From NCBI GenBank assembly GCA_022837185.1, contig JALHJD010000019.1, positions 1 through 20,856 on the forward strand: a stretch of 20,856 nucleotides of DNA. The letters are read 5' to 3'. The translations under genes were made by a program, and so were the position numbers. This DNA comes from Desulfobacteraceae bacterium. GTDB lineage: Bacteria; Desulfobacterota; Desulfobulbia; Desulfobulbales; Desulfobulbaceae. A model generated the notes under the pieces. It had not been told where the DNA came from. It saw only the letters and a list, made by a program, of their open reading frames with translations, and searched no databases. This document shows positions 7,705 to 15,371 of the stretch, piece after piece (within the stretch, counting starts at the first letter, position 1; each line of letters opens with the position of its first letter).

Positions 7705-7905
7705 TGGGTATTGAAACAGGGACAGGGCGGCCGCGCCTCCATTGACCCGGTTCCGCCTGACAGCCGGTCCATCGCTTCGGGAAGCCGTTCTCCCCGCGAG
7801 GTAACCGGCGGCTTATCCGGGGGCCGACCGTTTTTGCACCGGCGGCACATCCGCCGGGATCGACCTCTCCACATTTTTCGGGCAGAGACCCTTTGGGAGA
7901 AGAAC

Positions 7906-8163
7906 ATGAGCAGAAAGGAAGAAATCAAACTGGCCATCAAGAATGACCTGATGGGGCACTTCAAGCTGACGACCGGCAAAGCGGGAGCCGTTCTTCCGCC
8001 TGACTGGCTGTATGACGATTTTCTGGCGTCCCTTGGCGCGGACGAAAAAAAAATTCTTGAGACCGCCGTGAGCGAATTGATCCATGACGGCCTTGTTGAA
8101 TATGTCGGCGGCCGGCGCCCGACCTACCGGTTGACCAAAAAGGGCGAGGAGTCGCTGTGCTGA
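7906..8163 (+). CDS. Small winged-helix-like protein
   Basis: An 85-residue basic protein. Residues 47-85 (EKKILETAVSELIHDGLVEY, then GGRRPTYRLTKKGEESL) have the pattern of a recognition helix followed by a beta wing and the closing TxKGExxL seen in winged-helix transcription factors of the MarR and PadR type. The N-terminal half (SRKEEIKLAIKNDLMGHF) is helical. There is no ligand-binding domain, so it is a minimal DNA-binding module or a domain-only relative. GGGAG precedes the ATG at 7906; the open frame extends upstream to 7591 but with implausible Pro/Arg-rich sequence. It ends 13 bp before the end of the convergent msrAB gene. A target cannot be deduced. Confidence 0.7.
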   Translation: MSRKEEIKLAIKNDLMGHFKLTTGKAGAVLPPDWLYDDFLASLGADEKKILETAVSELIHDGLVEYVGGRRPTYRLTKKGEESLC

Positions 8164-8176
8164 CCCGGTTCCCCGG

Positions 8177-9244
8177 TCACTTGTCAAAAAGCGGTTGAAA
8201 CTCGCCGTACCCCTCCTTGACAAGATCTTCCCTGGGGATAAAGCGGAGGGCCGCCGAATTCAGGCAGTAGCGCTTCCCGGCCGGAGGCGGTCCGTCGTCA
8301 AAAACGTGGCCGAGGTGGCTGTCCCCCTTTTTGCTCCGCACCTCCGTCCGCACCTGGAAGAACAGCTGCCGGTCCTCCCGCAGGACGATGTTCTCCGGGA
8401 CCAGGGACCGGGTGAAACTCGGCCAGCCGGTGCCTGAGTCATACTTGTCCAGGGAACTGAACAACGGTTCCCCGGAAACGATATCCACGTAGATGCCCGC
8501 CCGTTTATTGTCCCAGTATTCATTGTCAAAAGCAGGCTCGGCGCCGTTTTCCTGCGTAACCTTGTACTGGAGCGGAGTCAGCCGCTGTTTGAGTTCGCGC
8601 ACGCCCCACTGTTTGCGCTCCTTGCCCCAGACCTCGTCCAGAAACTCGTCGCGGCCTGAACCTTTCCGGTAGAACCTGTAGCGCAGGGGATTTTTCCTGT
8701 AATAGTCCTGGTGGTATTCCTCCGCCGGGTAGAACGGCCCGGCCGGTTTCACCGGCGTGACTATTTTTCTGTCATACACTCCCCGCCGTTCCAGTTCGAC
8801 CTTTGACTGTTCCGCTATTCGCCGCTGTTCTTCGCCGATATGGAAAATGGCCGTGGCATATTCATGACCACGGTCCACGAACTGGCCGCCCACGTCCGTG
8901 GGATCTATCTGGTGCCAGAAAACATCCAGGAGCGCGGCATAGGACACCCTGGCCGGATCGTAGACGATTTCCACCACCTCCAGGTGACCTGCGGCAGCGT
9001 AATTTTCATAGGTCGGATCGGATGAGGCGCCGCCGGAATAACCCGATGTGACGGCAATGACCCCATCCAGCTTCTCAAAGGGTTCTTCCATGCACCAGAA
9101 GCACCCTCCGGCGAATATCGCCCTTTCAACGGCCGCGGCTCCTTCGTCCACGGCTCGGGATGACCCCTCCTCCCCGGCATGGATTCCCGCCGGGGCGGAA
9201 AGGTTCAACAGAACAAATGCCAGTATGCAAAGAATTTTCTTCAT
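8177..9244 (-). CDS. msrAB: Exported methionine sulfoxide reductase MsrA-MsrB fusion
   Basis: A 355-residue fusion that reduces both stereoisomers of methionine sulfoxide. A signal peptide ([20 protein letters not shown], likely cleaved after A23) sends it to the periplasm. MsrA begins with [12 protein letters not shown] (catalytic C48) and includes [16 protein letters not shown] and HQIDPTD; MsrB has [22 protein letters not shown] and [11 protein letters not shown] (catalytic C327). The MsrB zinc CxxC pairs are absent, the resolving Cys of SGCGWPSF is Thr, and no thioredoxin domain is fused. Mature Cys are only C48, C51 and C327. CAAGGAG precedes the ATG. It is the last gene of the minus-strand cluster, 60 bp after glgP. 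Confidence 0.95.
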   Translation of the reverse strand: MKKILCILAFVLLNLSAPAGIHAGEEGSSRAVDEGAAAVERAIFAGGCFWCMEEPFEKLDGVIAVTSGYSGGASSDPTYENYAAAGHLEVVEIVYDPARVSYAALLDVFWHQIDPTDVGGQFVDRGHEYATAIFHIGEEQRRIAEQSKVELERRGVYDRKIVTPVKPAGPFYPAEEYHQDYYRKNPLRYRFYRKGSGRDEFLDEVWGKERKQWGVRELKQRLTPLQYKVTQENGAEPAFDNEYWDNKRAGIYVDIVSGEPLFSSLDKYDSGTGWPSFTRSLVPENIVLREDRQLFFQVRTEVRSKKGDSHLGHVFDDGPPPAGKRYCLNSAALRFIPREDLVKEGYGEFQPLFDK

Positions 9245-9304
9245 GACTCCATCTCCTTGAGGGTTTCTCTTTCCCGTGGACAGGGATGCGGCGCCGGCCG
9301 GGGT

Positions 9305-10999
9305 TTACAGGTACGCCCGCAGGACGTACTGCAGCATCATCCGCTGGGTATTGAAAAATGCGCCGTTGAGGGCGACACAGGAGCGCATGACGTCTATGAA
9401 CCGGTCCCGGTCGTGATAAAAGAGCGGCAGGATGATGTTCTCCAGCTTGTCGTACAGGGACAGAGCGTCTTTCGCCCGCTCATCCCCATCATCGGTTTTG
9501 TGCATGTTCCCGCCGATGGACCAGCCGGTCACTCCCTCGATATGCCCTTCGATCCACCAGCCGTCCAGCACGCTCAGGCTGGGAACGCCGTTGAGGGCCG
9601 CCTTCATCCCGCTCGTTCCCGATGCTTCCAGAGGGGGCAGAGGAGTATTCAGCCACAGGTCGACGCCGCCGGTGATCAGCCTGCCGAACGCCATGTCATA
9701 ATTCTCCACATACACGACCCTGACATCCTCCCTGAGTTCCTTCTTTGCCTGAAAAATCCGCTGGATCAACTCTTTGCCTCCCTTGTCCCGGGGATGGGCC
9801 TTGCCGCTGTAGATGATCTGCAGTCCCCCGTTTTCCGAGGCTATCCTTTTCAACCTGCCGATATCGCTGAAAAGCAGGTCCCCCCTTTTATATTCCGTTG
9901 AACGGCGGGCAAAGCCGATGGTAAAAACCTGCCAGTCCAGCGCCACATCCGTTCTGCGGCGCACCTCCTCAAACAGGAGCTCCCTGGCGGTCAGATGGGC
10001 CTGCCATACCTCCTCCCTTGGGATGTTCAGGGCGTAGCGAAGGCTGAAGTTGTCCTCTTTCCAACCCGGCATGTAGCGATCGAACAGCTCCCGGAACGGC
10101 TTCGCGGTCCAGGTGGCGGCATGGATTCCGTTGGTGATGGCGTCGATGGAATAGCCGGCGAACATCAACCGCGACACCTCACCGTGCTTTTTGGCCACCC
10201 CGTTGACGTAACGGCTCAGGCTGAGAGCGAGGTAAGTCAAGTTGAGGCGTCCCTCGTAGAAAAAAATATCCTGCAGGCCGAAAAAATCCGGACGCTCCCC
10301 GATGATCCGCCGCGCCAGGTCCAGGGGAAACTGATCATGTCCGGCCGGAACCGGGGTATGGGTGGTGAAGACGCATTTCTCCCGTACGGTTTCCGCATCG
10401 GCGCGGACGACCGCCGTCCGGCCCGCCATTTCCGCCGCCTCATCCAGCAGCTCAAGGGTCAGCAGGCTCGAATGTCCCTCGTTCATATGGAAACGTTCCA
10501 CATCTTCATAACCCAGGGCCCTGAGCATTCTCACTCCCCCGATACCGAGGAGCGCTTCCTGGCAGAGGCGGTAATATTGGTCGCCGCCATAAAGAAAATG
10601 GGTGAGGGTCCGATCGGGCCCGGTATTTTCCGGGAGGTCGGCATCGAGAAAATAAACAGGGACCGTGTACCCCGAGACGCCCTGGACGTCGTATCGCCAC
10701 GATCGGAGCCGGACGGTTCGTCCTTCCAGGACGACGGTGACCCTCTGTTCCTCCTCCCGCAGGAAATCGTCCGGGGTCCATTCCACCGCTTCCTCCCTCT
10801 GCCAGCCCCCGGGATCGAGCCGCTGGTGGAAGTACCCCCTGCGGTACAGAAGTGTCACCGCCACCATCGGCACCTTGAGGTCCGCGGCGGACCGGATGGT
10901 GTCCCCCGCCAGAACGCCGAGCCCGCCGCTGTAGGTGGGCATCCTGGCGTCAAGACCTATCTCCATTGAAAAATAGGCGATTGTCCGTTGATCTTTCAT
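9305..10999 (-). CDS. glgP: Alpha-glucan phosphorylase, short type
   Basis: A 564-residue GT35 enzyme that releases glucose 1-phosphate from glycogen or other alpha-glucans using phosphate; cytosolic, PLP-dependent. Visible motifs: [20 protein letters not shown] near the start, [58 protein letters not shown] and [14 protein letters not shown] with the PLP lysine at about K466. This is the compact form typical of archaea, anaerobes and deltaproteobacteria, about 300 residues shorter than the E. coli or muscle enzymes. AAGGGAGC precedes the ATG at 10999; the frame could begin at 11041 but would then overlap pyk. It lies 31 bp downstream of pyruvate kinase, linking reserve breakdown to ATP synthesis. 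Confidence 0.95.
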   Translation of the reverse strand: MKDQRTIAYFSMEIGLDARMPTYSGGLGVLAGDTIRSAADLKVPMVAVTLLYRRGYFHQRLDPGGWQREEAVEWTPDDFLREEEQRVTVVLEGRTVRLRSWRYDVQGVSGYTVPVYFLDADLPENTGPDRTLTHFLYGGDQYYRLCQEALLGIGGVRMLRALGYEDVERFHMNEGHSSLLTLELLDEAAEMAGRTAVVRADAETVREKCVFTTHTPVPAGHDQFPLDLARRIIGERPDFFGLQDIFFYEGRLNLTYLALSLSRYVNGVAKKHGEVSRLMFAGYSIDAITNGIHAATWTAKPFRELFDRYMPGWKEDNFSLRYALNIPREEVWQAHLTARELLFEEVRRRTDVALDWQVFTIGFARRSTEYKRGDLLFSDIGRLKRIASENGGLQIIYSGKAHPRDKGGKELIQRIFQAKKELREDVRVVYVENYDMAFGRLITGGVDLWLNTPLPPLEASGTSGMKAALNGVPSLSVLDGWWIEGHIEGVTGWSIGGNMHKTDDGDERAKDALSLYDKLENIILPLFYHDRDRFIDVMRSCVALNGAFFNTQRMMLQYVLRAYL

Positions 11000-11030
11000 T
11001 TTGCTCCCTTTGTCCTGTCCTGCATTTTTC

Positions 11031-12485
11031 TCAATCGGCACACCTGAGGGTTATGACCTTCAGGGAATCGATCGCATCCGGTTGCTCCGAAGATGTCATC
11101 TCGGTCAGGACGACCTTGGCGTCGTTCCGACAAAGACCCGCATCGCTTATAAACTGTATGGCCGCCTCCTGCCCCGGGCCGGCTTCGTGCTCCATCAGTA
11201 CAGGTGAAACGCCATACGACAGTGCCAGAAAATTTCTCTCCTTCTCGGTGCCGCACAGGGCGATTATCCAGCAATCCGGCTTGAATCTGGATATGCGGCG
11301 CGGTGCATGACCGCTTTGCGTGGGTGACAGGACATAGCGGATATTCAGGGCGCGCACGGTATCGAGTATGTTCAGCGCCAGAACATCCTCCACCGCGATA
11401 TTCTCCCGACCGCCCCCGGTTCTGAAATACCCGGGCAGATCGGCAAGGGACTTTATCGCTTTTTGCTCCCGCTCCGTGGCCGCGGCGATTTTTGCCAGCA
11501 TGGAAACCGTTTCCGCCGGATACCTGCCTATGGCCGTTTCCTCGGAGAGCATCACCGCATCGGTGCCATCCAGAATGGCATTGGCGACATCGGACACCTC
11601 CGCCCTGGTGGGACGGATATTGGCGGTCATGGAAACCAGCACCTGCGTTGCCGTGATGACCGGCCTGCCCATGAGGTTGGCCCTGTGGATCAGCTTTTTC
11701 TGGGCCGCCGGCACATCCTCCAGCGGTATCTGCACGCCCAGATCCCCCCGGGCAATCATAACCGCATCAGCGGCCGCCAGTATCCCGTCAATATTTTCCA
11801 GGGCCTCGGCCCGTTCAATCTTTGCCACCACATAGACATCGCTGCCCCTTGCTGCCGCAAATTCCCTGACTTTCAGGATATCGGCCGCCTTTTCCGCGAA
11901 CGACACGCCCAGGGCATCAAGACCCTCATGCAGGGCAAAATCCACAAACGTAAGATCCGTCTCCGTCACCGGGTCCACATACAACCTGGCTCCCGGCAGA
12001 TTCAACCCCTTGTGGGAAAGCAGCTCCCCCCCGATCAGGACCGTGCAGCGGGCGGCAGCACCGGACACATCCTGCACCTGCAGCTGGATGAATCCGTCGT
12101 TGAGATAGATAATGCCCCCTGGTGTGACGCTGTCGGTAAACTTGTCGTAGAGAACCGGAATGGCCTCGGCTCCGGCTGCCGGATCGGTGGTCAGCAGGAC
12201 ATGCTCGCCTTTTTCCAGCATCAGCGGCTCGGTGTGCAGTTTGCCGACGCGGATTTTCGCCCCGGGAAGGTCACCCAGGATCATGCAGGGACGATTCAGC
12301 CCGGCCGCGGCCTTCCTGATGGCATGAATGGTCCTGCGGTGGCTTGCAAAGTCACCATGGGCGAAATTGAGCCGCGCCACGTTCATGCCCTGCCGGAGAA
12401 GCTCAGTGATAACTTCCGGCGAACTGGACGACGGGCCGATGGTGCAGACAATTTTTGTCTTCTGGGACGGCAGTTGCATCATCAT
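11031..12485 (-). CDS. pyk: Pyruvate kinase
   Basis: A 484-residue glycolytic enzyme making ATP and pyruvate from phosphoenolpyruvate. Motifs: [12 protein letters not shown] (9-20), [12 protein letters not shown] (33-44), [18 protein letters not shown] (219-236) with catalytic K222, MIARGDLGV (243-251) and [11 protein letters not shown] (276-286). The segment that is LDTKGPEIR in potassium-dependent forms is [10 protein letters not shown] here (K77), so it may be potassium-independent like E. coli PykA. The Glu of TATQMLESM is Val. The C-terminal regulatory domain is present. Its ATG overlaps the stop of the cytochrome gene (ATGA), so translation is probably coupled. Confidence 0.95.
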   Translation of the reverse strand: MMMQLPSQKTKIVCTIGPSSSSPEVITELLRQGMNVARLNFAHGDFASHRRTIHAIRKAAAGLNRPCMILGDLPGAKIRVGKLHTEPLMLEKGEHVLLTTDPAAGAEAIPVLYDKFTDSVTPGGIIYLNDGFIQLQVQDVSGAAARCTVLIGGELLSHKGLNLPGARLYVDPVTETDLTFVDFALHEGLDALGVSFAEKAADILKVREFAAARGSDVYVVAKIERAEALENIDGILAAADAVMIARGDLGVQIPLEDVPAAQKKLIHRANLMGRPVITATQVLVSMTANIRPTRAEVSDVANAILDGTDAVMLSEETAIGRYPAETVSMLAKIAAATEREQKAIKSLADLPGYFRTGGGRENIAVEDVLALNILDTVRALNIRYVLSPTQSGHAPRRISRFKPDCWIIALCGTEKERNFLALSYGVSPVLMEHEAGPGQEAAIQFISDAGLCRNDAKVVLTEMTSSEQPDAIDSLKVITLRCAD

Positions 12486-12964
12486 TGCTTCTCTCCATTG
12501 TTTTCCAGGGGTGCATGGCAGGTGGTACAGCTGTCGTCACTCCAGCCGGCATGATCATCCGGATAGGGATAATCGGCGTCATGACTGTGGCATGCGCCGC
12601 ACTCTTCCATCCCCTGCACAGCGTGCGGCAGCGGCGGAGCTATCCTTGTTTTTTCATCAATCGGGGCCGGCGGCGCGACAAATTCCGCTGCGCCGGCCGC
12701 GACCGGTCTGTGGCACTGCATGCAGCTCCCGATGCTCCAGCCGGTATGTCCGGCAGGATACGGTTTCGCTCCCTTTACGCCGTGACAACCTGCGCAGTCC
12801 CGTCTTCCCTCGATCGGGTGCGGGACCTCTCCGGCAGACTTCGCAGCGGCCGTTTCAGAAAAGTCCAGCAGCCCGGGTGACTGGATAAAAGCAAAGACAA
12901 CTGTGACGATCAGAGTGAGCGCTCCCGCTGTCATCGCCAATTGCGTTGAGTACTGTTCTCTCAC
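12482..12964 (-). CDS. Membrane-anchored periplasmic tetrahaem cytochrome c
   Basis: A 160-residue protein with one N-terminal hydrophobic segment (about 8-28, anchor or uncleaved signal) and four CxxCH haem c sites: CAGCH 57-61, CMQCH 81-85, CGACH 122-126 and CTTCH 146-150. Residues 48-87 and 113-152 are an ungapped internal duplication at an offset of exactly 65, with shared PH, G, CxxCH, PYP, H-GWS, SC and CxxCH-P positions. The conserved extra His residues (49/114 and 73/138) are candidate distal ligands. It starts with GTG after CGGAGG. It lies 18 bp after the flavocytochrome gene, its probable electron donor, and overlaps pyk by 4 bp. Not assigned to a named family. Confidence 0.9.
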   Translation of the reverse strand: MREQYSTQLAMTAGALTLIVTVVFAFIQSPGLLDFSETAAAKSAGEVPHPIEGRRDCAGCHGVKGAKPYPAGHTGWSIGSCMQCHRPVAAGAAEFVAPPAPIDEKTRIAPPLPHAVQGMEECGACHSHDADYPYPDDHAGWSDDSCTTCHAPLENNGEKQ

Positions 12965-12982
12965 GGTTTCTGCCTCCGGGCG

Positions 12983-14305
12983 TTAAACAAAGTTAAAGCT
13001 CTCCGACTGCACGTGATCCATCGGCAGGCCGAGTCTGTCCAGGGCTCCTCTGACCGCCTTCTGCATCGGTTCCGGTCCGCAGATGAAATAGTCCTGCTCC
13101 ATCCTGTTTTCCGGAAGATGCCTGGCCAGAAGTTCGGCCGTTACCCACCCCTGTTCGCCGCGCCAACCGGCCGGCGGCTGCTCGAGAACATGCACGACCC
13201 GCAGATTCAATCTTGCCTTGATTTCTTCGAGTTCTTCTCGAAAAGTGACATCTTCCCATGTCTTGCTGCCGAATATCAACAGGACGGGTCGCGCATCATG
13301 CCTGTCGGCCATTGTGCGCAGGATGCTCATGACGGGAGTAACGCCGACGCCGCCGGCGATAAAGACATAACCGACCGCCGCATGGCGGTCGATGGTGAAA
13401 CTCCCGTACGGACCGTCAAGATATGCCCGGGTTCCCGGGACCGTCTCCCCGATCCGGGCGGTAAAATCTCCCAGTTCCTTGATCGTCATCCGGATACTGT
13501 CCCGTTCCATTGCGCTCGAGGAAAAGGAAAAAGGATGTTCCCGGATGGAAAACGGCGACTTGCCTATGGTCAGCCAGGCGAATTGCCCGGGATTGAACTG
13601 CATGCCCTTATGACCCTCCGGGAGCAGGGTCAGCGACCAGGAATTGCCGTGCTCCCTCTCAATCTTGTCAATTACGTAGGGCCGCCGGAACATCATCCAC
13701 GGCTTAATCACGCGCACATTAACCAGGGCAAGCACCCATGCGATTGTCAGGGCTATCCACAGTCCCCGTCCCGCAGGTCCCTGCGCGTAGTAGCCGACGC
13801 CAATGACGTGCGTCATGGCCAGCGCCACCGCCGCAACAGAGACATAGCCGTGAATGACCCGCCAGCGTTCATAGTGCAGGCCGAGTTGAATACGATAGAG
13901 CGAGGTTGTTATGACCACGGCGAAGGCCAGCAGTCCCGCCGCCCCGGCCGCCATCCACCAGGGGGCGGAAGCGGGGTGCAGCAGAACCAGGGTCTCGGGA
14001 GTTGCGGCTGGAATGATAACCGCGTGCAGAAAAATGAAGAAAAATGCTATCAGCGAGATAGCCCGGTGGAAATGATAAACGACATCGATTCCGTACGGGG
14101 CGGTGATATTCTTGAATCTCCCCGTCAGGAAGAATTGCAGGCCCATCATCGACAGACCGGCAAAACCGATACCCACCGAAAATTCCCGCCAGAACCCGCG
14201 GCCCGGCGGTATCGGACCGATGAGCATGGCAAGGAGCGGCGCCATTGCCACGGCAAAATACACCCCGATCCAGAAGGCGCTCCGTAAAAATAATCGTATG
14301 GTCAC
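12983..14305 (-). CDS. Ferric-reductase-like transmembrane flavocytochrome
   Basis: A 440-residue protein with a six-span haem b membrane domain followed by a ferredoxin-NADP reductase-like module. The membrane part (to about 200) has His candidates for haem at H78/H80, H94, H152 and H166. The flavin site is REHPFSFSSS (255-264), followed by DGPYGSF, GGVGVTP (318-324) for NAD(P)H, and CGPEPM (409-414). The architecture is that of ferric reductases and NADPH oxidases: NAD(P)H to FAD to haem to the outer face. The ATG overlaps the stop of the kinase gene (ATGA), and the tetrahaem cytochrome follows after 18 bp, suggesting periplasmic delivery of electrons. The acceptor could be iron, oxygen, a quinone or the cytochrome. 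Confidence 0.9.
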   Translation of the reverse strand: MTIRLFLRSAFWIGVYFAVAMAPLLAMLIGPIPPGRGFWREFSVGIGFAGLSMMGLQFFLTGRFKNITAPYGIDVVYHFHRAISLIAFFFIFLHAVIIPAATPETLVLLHPASAPWWMAAGAAGLLAFAVVITTSLYRIQLGLHYERWRVIHGYVSVAAVALAMTHVIGVGYYAQGPAGRGLWIALTIAWVLALVNVRVIKPWMMFRRPYVIDKIEREHGNSWSLTLLPEGHKGMQFNPGQFAWLTIGKSPFSIREHPFSFSSSAMERDSIRMTIKELGDFTARIGETVPGTRAYLDGPYGSFTIDRHAAVGYVFIAGGVGVTPVMSILRTMADRHDARPVLLIFGSKTWEDVTFREELEEIKARLNLRVVHVLEQPPAGWRGEQGWVTAELLARHLPENRMEQDYFICGPEPMQKAVRGALDRLGLPMDHVQSESFNFV

Positions 14306-15321
14306 ATCTCCCTCTCGTCTTCCCTGTCCGTCTCGATGGGCAATTTTACGGTTATCGTTGTCCCCCTTCCGGGACGGCTGTCGATGGTGATCCTGCCGTC
14401 ATGGCTTTCGATAATCTTCCTGGCAATGGACATGCCGAGTCCCGTCCCTCCGCTTTTCCTGGTAAAAAAGGGTTTAAAGGCGGCCCCGACCGTCTCCCTG
14501 TCCATTCCAGCCCCCTGGTCCCTGATGACGATGCGCAGGGAGTCCGTTTCCGGGACAACGGCAACCTCGACGCGCTGTCCGCTGTTCGACGCCTCCACGG
14601 CATTATTGATAAGATTCACCAGAGCTCTCTGCACCTGGACACGATCCACATCGATGCAGGGCGACTGCTCCGGCAATTCGGCCGTCAGGGTCACCCCTGC
14701 ATCTTCCGCCCTTGCCCGGCAAGAATCGACGGCCTTCCCGACAATGGAGTTCACTTCCTCTGTATTGCATGAAAGCTGCATCGGTTTGGCAAAATCAAGG
14801 ACATCGTGAACGATCCGCTGCATATTTTCCGCCGCCTCGAAAATGACCTGGGCCGCCTGAACCGGGTCACCCTTTTTCTCCCTGATTCTTCCGGCATATC
14901 CGAGGATCGTGATCAGCGGGTTCTTGAGGTCGTGCACAATTGCCGTGGCCGCCTGGCCTATCCCCTTGAGGGACCGGTCCTGCTGGGCCTGCTTCTCCCG
15001 CCGCCGCTCCCGGTCGATAAGGAAGCCGGCGATGAACGCAAACAGGCCGGAGGAGAGCAAATGCAGGGTTCTGTCGACGACATCCAGGTACGTCAAAGAC
15101 CACTCTCCGAAAAAAAAGGGCAGATAGAGCAGAGTAGCAAGCAGGTAGGTCAACAGGGCCCCCTGCAGACCGAAACGCAGCGCGGCCAGAAAGATCGGAA
15201 TGTAGTACAGTTCTTCCAGGACCACGAGGGGAGACAGGTTCTGAAAAATCAGGACATGCGCAACCGTAAGGGCAATCAGAATAAAACCGATGGCGGCTAT
15301 GAAATATTTTTTTCCGAACAT
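14302..15321 (-). CDS. Membrane sensor histidine kinase
   Basis: A 339-residue kinase. The N-terminal third has about four membrane spans (6-25, 31-50, 53-72, 88-104) with very short loops, so the signal is probably sensed within the membrane; there is no HAMP, PAS or large periplasmic domain. HisKA follows with phospho-acceptor H130 in IVHDLKNPLITILGY. The HATPase domain has an N box NLINNAVEAS (236-245), G1 DQGAGM (268-273), F box FKPFFTRKSGGTGLGMSIA (282-300) and a C-terminal GRGTTITVKLP. All catalytic boxes look intact. GGAGCGGG precedes the ATG. No response regulator is encoded in the window, so the partner is unlinked. It is the second gene of the cluster, 50 bp after the ATPase. Confidence 0.93.
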   Translation of the reverse strand: MFGKKYFIAAIGFILIALTVAHVLIFQNLSPLVVLEELYYIPIFLAALRFGLQGALLTYLLATLLYLPFFFGEWSLTYLDVVDRTLHLLSSGLFAFIAGFLIDRERRREKQAQQDRSLKGIGQAATAIVHDLKNPLITILGYAGRIREKKGDPVQAAQVIFEAAENMQRIVHDVLDFAKPMQLSCNTEEVNSIVGKAVDSCRARAEDAGVTLTAELPEQSPCIDVDRVQVQRALVNLINNAVEASNSGQRVEVAVVPETDSLRIVIRDQGAGMDRETVGAAFKPFFTRKSGGTGLGMSIARKIIESHDGRITIDSRPGRGTTITVKLPIETDREDEREM

Positions 15322-15371
15322 TATGGTCCCGCTCCATCCTGAGCCGAATTACACCTGATGGGAGACTGGTT

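Larger units (their letters stand above)
7292..7905. other. 614-bp spacer with hairpins and one doubtful minus ORF
   Basis: No confident gene lies between the superoxide reductase and the winged-helix-like gene. The stretch holds a bulged hairpin (7673-7704, listed separately), a second short one (CCGGCGG at 7839-7845 with CCGCCGG at 7851-7857) and a possible minus-strand ORF at 7398-7592. CTGTTG and CAACAG arms near 7311-7325 could form a weak terminator for the superoxide reductase gene; no T run is seen. Confidence 0.4.

Noticed and set aside
9305..11041. Longer glgP start at 11041
   Set aside because: Would overlap the end of pyk and adds residues not typical of the family; the ATG at 10999 has a good ribosome site.
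13013..14287. 424-codon plus-strand open frame
   Set aside because: Exactly antisense to the flavocytochrome, low-complexity His/Pro/Gln-rich translation, no ribosome site. Shadow.
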